A stretch of DNA of 8,049 nucleotides from Mycoplasmatota bacterium (lineage in GTDB: Bacteria > Bacillota_I > Bacilli_A > Izemoplasmatales > Izemoplasmataceae), in NCBI GenBank assembly GCA_030636545.1, contig DAOVWR010000054.1:1-8049 (forward strand), in the 5' to 3' direction. Under the pieces are notes generated by a model. That model saw only the letters and a list, made by a program, of their open reading frames with translations, did no database searches and was not told the DNA's origin. The position numbers and the translations under genes were made by a program. How positions within the stretch are numbered: the stretch's first letter is position 1; every line of letters begins with the position of its first letter. Below, in pieces: positions 1-5,361 of this stretch.

Positions 1-517
1 AGTTAAAGATTTGGATGTTAACCCAAATGGCTTTAGATTATTCACTCTTTCAACTCATTACCGTAGTCCAATTAATTATACAGATGAAGCATTAGATGTC
101 TATATTAAAGAATGGGAAAAGATACTTAGAACTTATTCAGCTCTTTATCTTAAATTAGATTTAAGTGATAAACTGTATGCTAACGCTAAAATAGAGCCAG
201 ATTTACTAATGATTTTTAAAGAGTTTATAACTGCGATGGATAATGATTTTAATACCGCTAACGCTATAACAGCTCTTCAAAATCTTAATAAAAAAGCTAA
301 TCAATTACTTAGATCAAATATTGAAGAAGAAGTTTTACTTTCAGCATTGAAAATGTTTGAAGATTTCTTTAAAGTATTAGGATTAAAAGTTGATAAACAG
401 CCATTATCAAAAGAAGATAAAGAAACATATCTTTTATGGAATAAAGCAAGAATTGAAAAAGATTTTGATAGTGCTGATAAGTATCGTGCAATCTTACAAG
501 AAAAAGGTATTATTTAA
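1..517 (+). CDS. cysS: Cysteinyl-tRNA synthetase, C-terminal part (5' end outside window)
   Basis: This class I aminoacyl-tRNA synthetase charges tRNA-Cys with cysteine in the cytoplasm. The frame is open from base 2 through the left edge, so the catalytic Rossmann domain with HIGH and KMSKS lies outside. The visible part begins just after the catalytic core with the family-typical HYRSPINY stretch (around 55-84), followed by the helical DALR/anticodon-binding region containing FITAMDNDFNTANAI. It ends with the usual charged helix rich in Lys and Asp (about 415-505). The protein stops at KGII; many relatives continue about a dozen residues further with a DTPQGTRW-like tail, which is absent here. 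The TAA stop is directly followed by the ATG of mrnC with no gap, the same gene pair as in Bacillus, which implies one transcript. Recognition rests on these motifs and the neighbour. Confidence 0.95.
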   Translation, partial: VKDLDVNPNGFRLFTLSTHYRSPINYTDEALDVYIKEWEKILRTYSALYLKLDLSDKLYANAKIEPDLLMIFKEFITAMDNDFNTANAITALQNLNKKANQLLRSNIEEEVLLSALKMFEDFFKVLGLKVDKQPLSKEDKETYLLWNKARIEKDFDSADKYRAILQEKGII

Positions 518-877
518 ATGAATCAATTAAATGGATTAACTTTAGCTTATTTAGGTGATGCAATATACGAAGTTTATATAAGAGAATTTTTATTAGAAAA
601 AGGTTATACAAAAGTTGATAAACTTCATAAAGAAGCAATCTTATTTACTAGCGCAAAAGGACAAAAAAAAGCACTAGATAAAATATATAATGCTCTTACT
701 GAAAATGAAGTAAGTATCTTCAAAAGAGGAAGAAATGCGAATACAGATCGAAAGCCAAGAAATACAGACCTTGCTACATATAAGCAAGCAACTGGATTTG
801 AAGCACTGATTGGATTTCTTTATTTAGATAATCAAAAGGAACGACTAGAAGAATTAATGCAAATCATAATAAAATGA
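518..877 (+). CDS. mrnC: Mini-ribonuclease III (MrnC)
   Basis: Mini-III is an RNase III-like enzyme without a double-stranded-RNA-binding domain that matures the ends of 23S rRNA in Bacillus. The 119-residue protein is all RNase III catalytic domain. Residues 9-20 carry LAYLGDAIYEVY, with Asp14 as the expected metal-binding acid. Residues 68-92 carry the basic FKRGRNANTDRKP segment and the NTDLATYKQATG stretch. Residues 94-103 (FEALIGFLYL) form the second acidic motif, with Glu95. It is somewhat shorter than the Bacillus protein (about 140 residues), mostly at the N-terminus. The ATG abuts the cysS stop, so translation is probably coupled. The stop is TGA, which shows that TGA is not read as Trp here. 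The stop codon sits inside the stem of the downstream terminator. Confidence 0.93.
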   Translation: MNQLNGLTLAYLGDAIYEVYIREFLLEKGYTKVDKLHKEAILFTSAKGQKKALDKIYNALTENEVSIFKRGRNANTDRKPRNTDLATYKQATGFEALIGFLYLDNQKERLEELMQIIIK

Positions 878-900
878 GTTCAAATTTGAACTCATTTTTT
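871..900. terminator. Bidirectional intrinsic terminator between mrnC and cyuA
   Basis: A perfect inverted repeat pairs 871-881 with 888-898 around the loop 882-887 (core stem TGAGTTC/GAACTCA). It is followed by a T-run (895-900) on the plus strand and preceded by an A-rich stretch that gives a U-rich tail on the minus strand. It lies between convergent genes, so it can end transcripts from both sides. The mrnC stop codon is within the stem. Confidence 0.88.
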
Positions 901-903
901 ATT

Positions 904-2169
904 TTAGATTAATTCAATTATTCCTTTGTTTGCTGAATTTAATATTTCATTATTTAACTTACCTAGATTTTTAATTGTTTTATCAACACTCACTTTATTT
1001 AATCCCGTACCATCACAATATGATTTATCCTCCACTGCCATTTTACCAGCAATCATTCCATTCATTGCGGCAAAGGATACTTTGTGTGTACATGATAACT
1101 TAGCACCATCACAAACAAATCCCATTGATGTCGATAAGTAAATATTAATAGAACTCTTTACTTGTTCTCTTGTACCACCTTTGATATAAGCAGTAACTGC
1201 GGCAGCGCTACATCCAGTAGCGTGACCTGTACCACATAAGACAGTAACAATATTCATTTCTTGTTTAACGTAAACACTTGTTAGAAATGATAATAGAATT
1301 ATTTTTTTACGTTCTAAATCACCCAACTCTAAAGCGTCAGCTAAAAACATTGGTGTAATCAAAGTTCCAATACCTAAATTACCACTTCCTGCTACACCGT
1401 AAACTGTATATATTTCTCCTGCCATTCTTAATCTTGAAGGAACTGAGATATGCATTCTTAAGAAGTTAGATAAATCATAAACACAATCTTTTTGAGCTTC
1501 CCTTAAATGCTCAACTAGATACTTCCCTTCTTCTCTAATGATTTCTTTTCTGGCATTTTCATATTGAATTTTTGCTGTTTCGAATAAATAATCCAAGCCT
1601 TCATAATCTTCTTTTTCAATGAAGTCATAGATATCATCAAAACTCTTGATTTTATACTTATTTACTCTTTTAAGTAACTGTTTAGTTTCATATTCTTCTA
1701 AGGTATTTCCGTTTCTAACAACTTTAACAACATTATCATATGAATCTTTTATAACAATAGTTACTTCGTCACCTTCTGTAGAAGTGATATTTAATTCTTC
1801 ATATAAAACAGTATCTTTGAAATTCTTATAAGTGATTTCCACATCGATTCTATCTAAAATAGCTCCGATTTTTTCAATGTCATCATTTGTGACACTTTCA
1901 AAAACACTTAATTGTTTTTTAGGATCTTTAAGTAAAATACCAAGTGCGAGTGCTTTTTCAAGGCCGCTTTCTCTTAGTCCTGGAACACCAACATTTACAC
2001 TGTTTTTATATAATTCTTCACTCATTAATAATTTCACAGATTTGATTTGTTTGTTTCTTAATGTGTATGCTCCAATTGAAGCGATATATCCAACAACTCC
2101 AATATCTGTACAACCCATAGTTTTAGTGATATTTGTTTTTAATAACTCTTTTACTTGTGTTTTATCCAA
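904..2169 (-). CDS. cyuA: L-cysteine desulfidase / serine dehydratase-like Fe-S protein (CyuA, UPF0597 family)
   Basis: Members of this family degrade L-cysteine to pyruvate, ammonia and sulfide with a [4Fe-4S] cluster (archaeal CdsB, enterobacterial CyuA/YhaM); they are related to the serine dehydratase alpha chain. The 421-residue length is normal. Visible motifs are KTMGCTD with Cys20, NVGVPG (59-64), GSGNLGIGT (261-269), CGTGHATGC (312-320), and GFVCDGAKLSC (350-360), where Cys353 and Cys360 lie seven residues apart. Cys20, 312, 353 and 360 match the expected catalytic and cluster cysteines. The start is TTG at 2169, chosen because a strong AGAGGTGA site (2175-2182) lies 5 bases upstream; the next Met (residue 18) would cut into the Cys20 motif. 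It is transcribed alone, against its neighbours, from its own promoter. Cysteine as the exact substrate, rather than serine or a similar amino acid, is inferred. Confidence 0.87.
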   Translation of the reverse strand: MDKTQVKELLKTNITKTMGCTDIGVVGYIASIGAYTLRNKQIKSVKLLMSEELYKNSVNVGVPGLRESGLEKALALGILLKDPKKQLSVFESVTNDDIEKIGAILDRIDVEITYKNFKDTVLYEELNITSTEGDEVTIVIKDSYDNVVKVVRNGNTLEEYETKQLLKRVNKYKIKSFDDIYDFIEKEDYEGLDYLFETAKIQYENARKEIIREEGKYLVEHLREAQKDCVYDLSNFLRMHISVPSRLRMAGEIYTVYGVAGSGNLGIGTLITPMFLADALELGDLERKKIILLSFLTSVYVKQEMNIVTVLCGTGHATGCSAAAVTAYIKGGTREQVKSSINIYLSTSMGFVCDGAKLSCTHKVSFAAMNGMIAGKMAVEDKSYCDGTGLNKVSVDKTIKNLGKLNNEILNSANKGIIELI

Positions 2170-2174
2170 TCAAA

Positions 2175-2182
2175 TCACCTCT
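2175..2182 (-). promoter_or_regulatory. Shine-Dalgarno site fixing the TTG start of cyuA
   Basis: Read on the minus strand this is AGAGGTGA, 5 bases before TTG at 2169-2167. No ATG or GTG with a comparable site is available before the conserved Cys20 motif, so this site decides the start. Confidence 0.75.
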
Positions 2183-2190
2183 TAAAAATT

Positions 2191-2219
2191 ATTATAACTG
2201 TAAAACACTTTTTGGGCAA
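2191..2219 (-). promoter_or_regulatory. Promoter of cyuA
   Basis: On the minus strand TTGCCC (2219-2214) and a perfect TATAAT (2196-2191) are separated by exactly 17 bases. The -10 lies about 22 bases before the start codon, so the 5' leader is very short. The -35 is partial (TTG matches the consensus). Confidence 0.7.
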
Positions 2220-2254
2220 TATTTTTCAACATCTTTCATTAGTAAAGAATATTG
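2217..2254. repeat. Interrupted inverted repeat between divergent cyuA and rlmB promoters
   Basis: CAATATT (2217-2223) is mirrored by AATATTG (2248-2254), and inside it CTTT (2233-2236) is mirrored by AAAG (2244-2247). The left arm touches the cyuA -35 and the right arm lies just upstream of the rlmB extended -10, a position suited to an operator. In such AT-rich DNA a chance match is quite possible. Confidence 0.3.
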
Positions 2255-2268
2255 TTCTATGGTAAAAT
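2240..2268 (+). promoter_or_regulatory. Extended -10 promoter of rlmB-sigH
   Basis: TGG followed by TAAAAT (2260-2268) forms an extended -10 element. No convincing -35 is present at the 17-base position (2240-2245 reads TAGTAA), which is compatible with an extended -10 type. A promoter is needed here because the antisense cyuA gene separates rlmB from the cysS-mrnC transcript. Confidence 0.55.
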
Positions 2269-2293
2269 ATATTAAGAAAAAGGAAGTGATTTT

Positions 2294-3001
2294 ATGTCAA
2301 TTATAATTACCGGAAAAAATACAATACTAGAAGCATTAAAAGTTAATCATAAAATATTTGAATTATATATTCAAAAAGGTACTAATCATGATATTTTATC
2401 TTTAGCTGAAAATAAGAACATAATGATAAAAGAAATGGATAAATTTAATCTAAATAAAATCTTGCCTCCAAACAATCAAGGTATTGGAGCATTAGTAGAA
2501 GAATACAAATATCAAACACTTGATAAAGCTATGAAAAAAGATAAATCAAATAAAGTTTTTATAATGCTTGATTCTATAGAAGATCCTCACAACTTGGGAG
2601 CTATCCTAAGAAGTGCTGATGCTTTTAATGTTGATGCGATAATAATTCCCAAAAACAGAAGTGTTAAATTAAACTCAACTGTCGCAAAAGTATCAACAGG
2701 TGCGATAGAACATGTTGATGTTATTGAAATAACTAATTTAAACCAAACAATAAAAACATTAAAAAACAATGGATTTTGGGTTGTCGGGACAGACGCCTCT
2801 ACAGACAAAACAATGCATGATATTGATGTTGATACCAATCTTTGTGTTGTAATAGGAAACGAAGGAAAAGGCATCAGTAGATTAGTGAAAGAGAACTGTG
2901 ATTATGTAGTGAAAGTACCAATGAGTGGACACGTTAACAGTTTAAATGCAAGTGTGTCTACAGCGCTAGTTATCTACGAAATATATCATAAGAAAGGGTG
3001 A
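2294..3001 (+). CDS. rlmB: 23S rRNA 2'-O-ribose methyltransferase, TrmH/RlmB family (SPOUT)
   Basis: A SAM-dependent SPOUT-class enzyme expected to methylate the 2'-OH of G2251 (E. coli numbering) in the 23S rRNA P-loop. Residues 1-75 form the small substrate-binding domain (ITGKNTILEAL at the start). The rest is the trefoil-knot catalytic domain with all three family motifs: DSIEDPHNLGAILRSADAF (93-111, with Asn100 and Arg106), VIGNEGKGISRLV (186-198), and VPMSGHVNSLNASVS (208-222). The 235-residue length is normal. ATG at 2294 is preceded by AGGAAGTGA. It is the orthologue of Bacillus yacO by motif and position. The TGA stop is part of the ribosome binding site of the next gene, so the two are coupled. 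The exact target nucleotide is inferred from the family. Confidence 0.92.
   Translation: MSIIITGKNTILEALKVNHKIFELYIQKGTNHDILSLAENKNIMIKEMDKFNLNKILPPNNQGIGALVEEYKYQTLDKAMKKDKSNKVFIMLDSIEDPHNLGAILRSADAFNVDAIIIPKNRSVKLNSTVAKVSTGAIEHVDVIEITNLNQTIKTLKNNGFWVVGTDASTDKTMHDIDVDTNLCVVIGNEGKGISRLVKENCDYVVKVPMSGHVNSLNASVSTALVIYEIYHKKG
2993..3001 (+). promoter_or_regulatory. Shine-Dalgarno site overlapping the rlmB stop, deciding the TTG start of the sigma factor
   Basis: AAAGGGTGA includes the TGA stop of rlmB and sits 6 bases before TTG at 3008. The overlap suggests translational coupling and supports the TTG start over internal Met codons. Confidence 0.7.
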
Positions 3002-3007
3002 CGTTAT

Positions 3008-3550
3008 TTGACTTATCCAAAACATAACGACTATGAAATTATTAACCTGATTAGAGAAGGTAATAATGAAGCACTAGAGTTAATGTTTGATAAGTACTCC
3101 CGTCTAATTTCTAAAAAAATATATAAGTTCAACCTTTACAGAGAATATGATGATATGTTCCAAGAAGGAATGATGATTTTATATAAATCAATTAAAGCAT
3201 TCAATGAAAGTTATCAAAAATCATTCACAAGATATTTTGAACTTAATCTTGAACGCAAGTTTATGACAATCCTATCAAAAAGGATTCGGAGAAGAGAAAT
3301 ATTTAAGAATAATGAATTATATATATATGAAACAAACAACAATTTAAATCAAAATAGTGTCTACTATGATCTCCTAAAAAAAGAAATAGCAAAAATACTA
3401 ACAAATAATGAGCATTTAGTATATACTTTAAGAGAACTAAATAATTATAGCATCACTTATATTAGTGAAAAACACGGTATGAGTGACAAAGAAATCTACA
3501 ATTCTTTACACCGGGCAAAGGTGAAAATAAAAAAATATTTTAACAAGTAA
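3008..3550 (+). CDS. sigH: SigH-like RNA polymerase sigma factor
   Basis: A small sigma-70 family factor that would direct RNA polymerase to an alternative promoter class. Residues 20-95 form region 2, with the core-binding signature YDDMFQEGMMILYKSIKAF (47-65) closely resembling the SigH/region 2.2 pattern. A basic stretch RKFMTILSKRIRRR (83-96) corresponds to region 2.4. Residues 130-178 fit region 4 with a helix-turn-helix (ISEKHGMSDKEIYNSLHRAK, 152-171). Region 3 is lacking. At 180 residues it is shorter than Bacillus SigH (about 218). The family and the position before rpmG-secE-nusG match SigH; the yacP/rae1 gene usual between rlmB and sigH is missing. The start is TTG. Its regulon (competence or stress) cannot be told from the sequence. 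Confidence 0.82.
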   Translation: MTYPKHNDYEIINLIREGNNEALELMFDKYSRLISKKIYKFNLYREYDDMFQEGMMILYKSIKAFNESYQKSFTRYFELNLERKFMTILSKRIRRREIFKNNELYIYETNNNLNQNSVYYDLLKKEIAKILTNNEHLVYTLRELNNYSITYISEKHGMSDKEIYNSLHRAKVKIKKYFNK

Positions 3551-3551
3551 C

Positions 3552-3580
3552 TTGACAAAAATATAGAAATTTGCTAAATT
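3552..3580 (+). promoter_or_regulatory. Promoter of rpmG-secE-nusG
   Basis: A perfect TTGACA (3552-3557) is followed after exactly 17 bases by TAAATT (3575-3580), preceded by TGC so that it forms an extended -10. A second possible -10, TATAAA, lies at 3582-3587. It sits immediately after the sigma factor stop codon; I see no terminator between, so read-through may add to it. Confidence 0.75.
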
Positions 3581-3604
3581 ATATAAATGCAAGAGAGTGA
3601 TAAT

Positions 3605-3751
3605 ATGAGAGAAAAAATAATTTTAATCTGTGAAGTTTGTTTATCAAGAAACTACACAACATACAAAAATAAAGATAAAAAAGAGAGATTACAAATTAAA
3701 AAATATTGTAAACGATGTGGAGAACATACTCTTCACAAAGAAAGCAAGTAG
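3605..3751 (+). CDS. rpmG: Ribosomal protein L33 (bL33), zinc-binding form
   Basis: A 48-residue large-subunit protein that binds near the E site. It begins MREKIILICEVC and carries two zinc-ribbon pairs, Cys9-x-x-Cys12 and Cys35-x-x-Cys38, so it is the zinc-binding (C+) paralogue type. The basic middle (residues 20-34) and the CKRCGEHT segment (35-42) are typical of L33. The ATG at 3605 follows a purine-rich site (AGAGAGTGA, 3592-3600). The order rpmG-secE-nusG is the one seen in Bacillus (rpmGB). A different, longer frame that covers part of this gene from 3630 leads into secE and is not the real start of secE. Zinc-dependent paralogue switching (C+ versus C-) is known in the family, but only this copy is visible. 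Confidence 0.93.
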   Translation: MREKIILICEVCLSRNYTTYKNKDKKERLQIKKYCKRCGEHTLHKESK

Positions 3752-3764
3752 GAGTGGAAAGAAA

Positions 3765-4193
3765 ATGGCAAGAAAAGTACAAGAAGTTAAAAAAAATAAG
3801 GTATTAGAAATCCTTAAGAAGGAATATCCTTTTGAAAAAATACTATTAGGTCTTTTAGGGGCTATCGTATTAATACTAGGTATTTACTTAGTAGAAGGTA
3901 CAGTATTAGAAATTAGATTTACAGATTGGTGGATCTTTAATTCAGATTTAAAAATTATGATATTTTCAATATTCGTAATCTTTATTGGTACTGCATCATT
4001 TATTTTATCTGTTTGGCCATTCTTTGTGCCAAGTATTGGTGAAATGAAAAAAGTTTCATGGCCAAATAAAATTACAATATCAAATCATAGCGCAAGAGTA
4101 TTTGGATTCATCTTCTTAATTGGAATGTTCTTTGTAGCAATCGATCTTGGACTTAGACCTTTATTTGATTGGCTTAATGGCTTAGGAGCATAG
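3765..4193 (+). CDS. secE: Preprotein translocase subunit SecE, three-helix form
   Basis: SecE clamps SecY in the SecYEG protein-export channel of the plasma membrane. The conserved part is C-terminal: the cytoplasmic amphipathic segment PSIGEMKKVSWPN (89-101), then a transmembrane helix (about 111-129) and a short outside tail. Upstream are two more hydrophobic segments (about 26-43 and 63-88) joined by a loop with a Trp pair (WW 55-56), plus a Lys-rich N-terminus, giving an N-in three-helix topology like that of E. coli. The protein is 142 residues; Bacillus SecE has about 60 and one helix. The ATG at 3765 was chosen because AGGAGTGG (3750-3757) lies 7 bases ahead and because the longer in-frame start at 3630 would overlap rpmG. 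nusG follows after 2 bases. Confidence 0.9.
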   Translation: MARKVQEVKKNKVLEILKKEYPFEKILLGLLGAIVLILGIYLVEGTVLEIRFTDWWIFNSDLKIMIFSIFVIFIGTASFILSVWPFFVPSIGEMKKVSWPNKITISNHSARVFGFIFLIGMFFVAIDLGLRPLFDWLNGLGA

Positions 4194-4195
4194 TA

Positions 4196-4732
4196 ATGGA
4201 AGAGAGAAGATGGTATATAGTTCAAACCTATTCTGGATTCGAAAATTCAGTTAAGTTGAACTTAGAACGTCGTATTGAATCTATGCAAATGGAAGATAGA
4301 ATTTTCCAAGTAATGATTCCAGAAGAATTAAAAGTAGAGAAAAAAGCCGATGGAACAATCAAAGAAAAAATGGTGAAAACATTTCCGGGATATGTATTCT
4401 TAGAAATGGAAGTAACTGACGATTCTTGGTTTGTTGTTCGTAATACACCGGGAGTTACTGGATTTTTAGGATCTAGTGGAGGGGGAACAAAACCTGTACC
4501 ACTTCCCGCTGAAGAAATCAATCCTATCCTTAAGAAATGTGGATTAATGGAAACACCTACAATTAATGTAGAGATTGGCGAAAAAGTACGTGTTGCAACA
4601 GGACCATTCTTAAATCAAATTGGTACTGTTGATTCAATTGATTTTGAGAAACAAGAAATCACAGTTCTAGTAGATATGTTTGGAAGACAAACACCAGTTG
4701 AACTAGGATTTGAAGATATCGAGAAAGTGTAA
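4196..4732 (+). CDS. nusG: Transcription termination/antitermination factor NusG
   Basis: NusG binds the RNA polymerase clamp and modulates pausing, Rho action and transcription-translation coupling. Residues 4-115 form the NGN domain, opening with RWYIVQTYSGFE (5-16) and including the signature KTFPGYVFLEM (61-71) and VRNTPGVTGFLG (81-92). Residues 125-178 form the KOW domain with GEKVRVATGPF (128-138) and VDMFGRQTPVEL (159-170). The 178-residue length is standard. An AGGAG inside the end of secE (4184-4188) serves as its ribosome binding site, and the 2-base gap implies coupled translation. It ends the rpmG-secE-nusG unit, with a terminator 40 bases downstream. Confidence 0.97.
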   Translation: MEERRWYIVQTYSGFENSVKLNLERRIESMQMEDRIFQVMIPEELKVEKKADGTIKEKMVKTFPGYVFLEMEVTDDSWFVVRNTPGVTGFLGSSGGGTKPVPLPAEEINPILKKCGLMETPTINVEIGEKVRVATGPFLNQIGTVDSIDFEKQEITVLVDMFGRQTPVELGFEDIEKV

Positions 4733-4742
4733 TAACAATTTC

Positions 4743-4772
4743 TTGACATCCTATATATTAATATAGTATAAT
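4743..4772 (+). promoter_or_regulatory. Strong promoter of rplK-rplA
   Basis: Consensus TTGACA (4743-4748) and consensus TATAAT (4767-4772) are separated by 18 bases. The expected start of transcription, around 4779, falls inside the following hairpin. Confidence 0.88.
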
Positions 4773-4803
4773 AGCGTGGCATGCGTATGCCATGCTATTT
4801 TTT
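4773..4803 (+). terminator. Intrinsic terminator of rpmG-secE-nusG
   Basis: AGCGTGGCAT (4773-4782) pairs with ATGCCATGCT (4787-4796), one pair being G-U, around a 4-base loop. It is followed by A and six T (4798-4803). It lies downstream of nusG and abuts the -10 of the rplK promoter. A transcript begun at about 4779 would lack most of the 5' arm and should not form this stem. Confidence 0.82.
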
Positions 4804-4805
4804 GA

Positions 4806-4838
4806 GTGGGAGGATTTATAGAAATCTGCTTACCACAT
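4806..4838 (+). promoter_or_regulatory. Candidate L1-binding mRNA element in the rplK leader
   Basis: GTGG (4806-4809) pairs with CCAC (4833-4836), and an inner stem pairs 4813-4817 with 4822-4826; between them is an asymmetric internal loop (GAG against TGCTTA). This resembles the L1 site of 23S rRNA mimicked in L11-operon mRNAs, by which protein L1 represses its own synthesis. A related element precedes rplA. Function is inferred from the family. Confidence 0.55.
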
Positions 4839-4863
4839 CACGAAAAAAGAGGAGGTGTCTTTC

Positions 4864-5289
4864 GTGGCTAAAAATGTTAAGACTATTGTTAAACTGCAAA
4901 TTCCTGCAGGTAAAGCAAACCCAGCTCCACCAGTTGGTCCAGCACTTGGACAAGCAGGAGTAAACATCCAAGAATTTTGTACAAAATTCAACAATGAAAC
5001 TAAGGATAAAATGGGTTCAATCGTTCCAGTTGTTATAACTGTATACGATGACAGAACTTTTACTTTCATCACAAAAACTCCACCAGCAAGTGATCTTTTA
5101 AGAAAAGCAGCTGGAATATCAAAAGGTTCAGGAGATCCTTTGAGAGAAAAAGTTGGTACTATTACTAGTGCGCAATTAAGAGAAATCGCAGAAATTAAAA
5201 TGCCTGACTTAAACGCAAACGACGTTGAAGCAGGAATGAAAATCATTGCAGGATCTGCAAGAAACATGGGAATCATTATCGAAGACTAA
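4864..5289 (+). CDS. rplK: Ribosomal protein L11 (uL11)
   Basis: L11 binds the GTPase-associated region of 23S rRNA at the base of the L7/L12 stalk and takes part in factor-dependent GTP hydrolysis and the stringent response. The N-terminal domain (1-70) carries KLQIPAGKANPAPPVGPALG (10-29), including the Pro22/Pro23 region linked to thiostrepton action, followed by GQAGVNIQEFC (29-39). The C-terminal RNA-binding domain (75-141) carries DPLREKVG (91-98) and MKIIAGSARNMGI (125-137). GTG at 4864 was chosen: it gives 141 residues, the usual length, and lies 6 bases after GAGGAGGTG (4849-4857). An in-frame GTG at 4855 lies inside that ribosome binding site and is rejected. Confidence 0.97.
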   Translation: MAKNVKTIVKLQIPAGKANPAPPVGPALGQAGVNIQEFCTKFNNETKDKMGSIVPVVITVYDDRTFTFITKTPPASDLLRKAAGISKGSGDPLREKVGTITSAQLREIAEIKMPDLNANDVEAGMKIIAGSARNMGIIIED

Positions 5290-5316
5290 GCACTTAGTTG
5301 TTTATATACAGCTAAT

Positions 5317-5343
5317 TGTGGGAGGGAATCCCGTTAGACCACA
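5317..5343 (+). promoter_or_regulatory. Candidate L1-binding mRNA element before rplA
   Basis: TGTGG (5317-5321) pairs with CCACA (5339-5343), enclosing a GGG/CCC mini-stem (5324-5326 with 5330-5332) and an internal loop of GA against GTTAGA. The GTGGGAGG...ACCACAT core is shared with the element before rplK. It ends just before the rplA Shine-Dalgarno TTAGGAGGT, so bound L1 could block ribosome entry. Function is inferred. Confidence 0.6.
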
Positions 5344-5361
5344 TTTAGGAGGTAAAAAATT

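Noticed and set aside
926..2185. Open frames on the plus strand opposite cyuA (926-1141, 1646-1831, 1832-2185)
   Set aside because: They are antisense to a well-conserved gene, show no recognisable domain and lack ribosome binding sites.
2587..2874. Minus-strand open frame within rlmB
   Set aside because: Shadow of the rlmB catalytic domain; composition is that of a reversed coding strand.
875..3001. Possibility of a Mycoplasma-type code with TGA as Trp
   Set aside because: TGA ends mrnC (875-877) and rlmB (2999-3001) at the expected family lengths.
3630..3764. In-frame upstream extension of secE giving 45 more residues
   Set aside because: It overlaps rpmG in another frame, has no ribosome binding site, and a good site (AGGAGTGG) precedes the ATG at 3765.
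4228..4521. Minus-strand open frame within nusG
   Set aside because: Antisense shadow of a highly conserved gene.
4781..4963. Plus-strand open frame from the rplK leader into rplK
   Set aside because: It starts inside the terminator hairpin and reads rplK in the wrong frame with no family resemblance.
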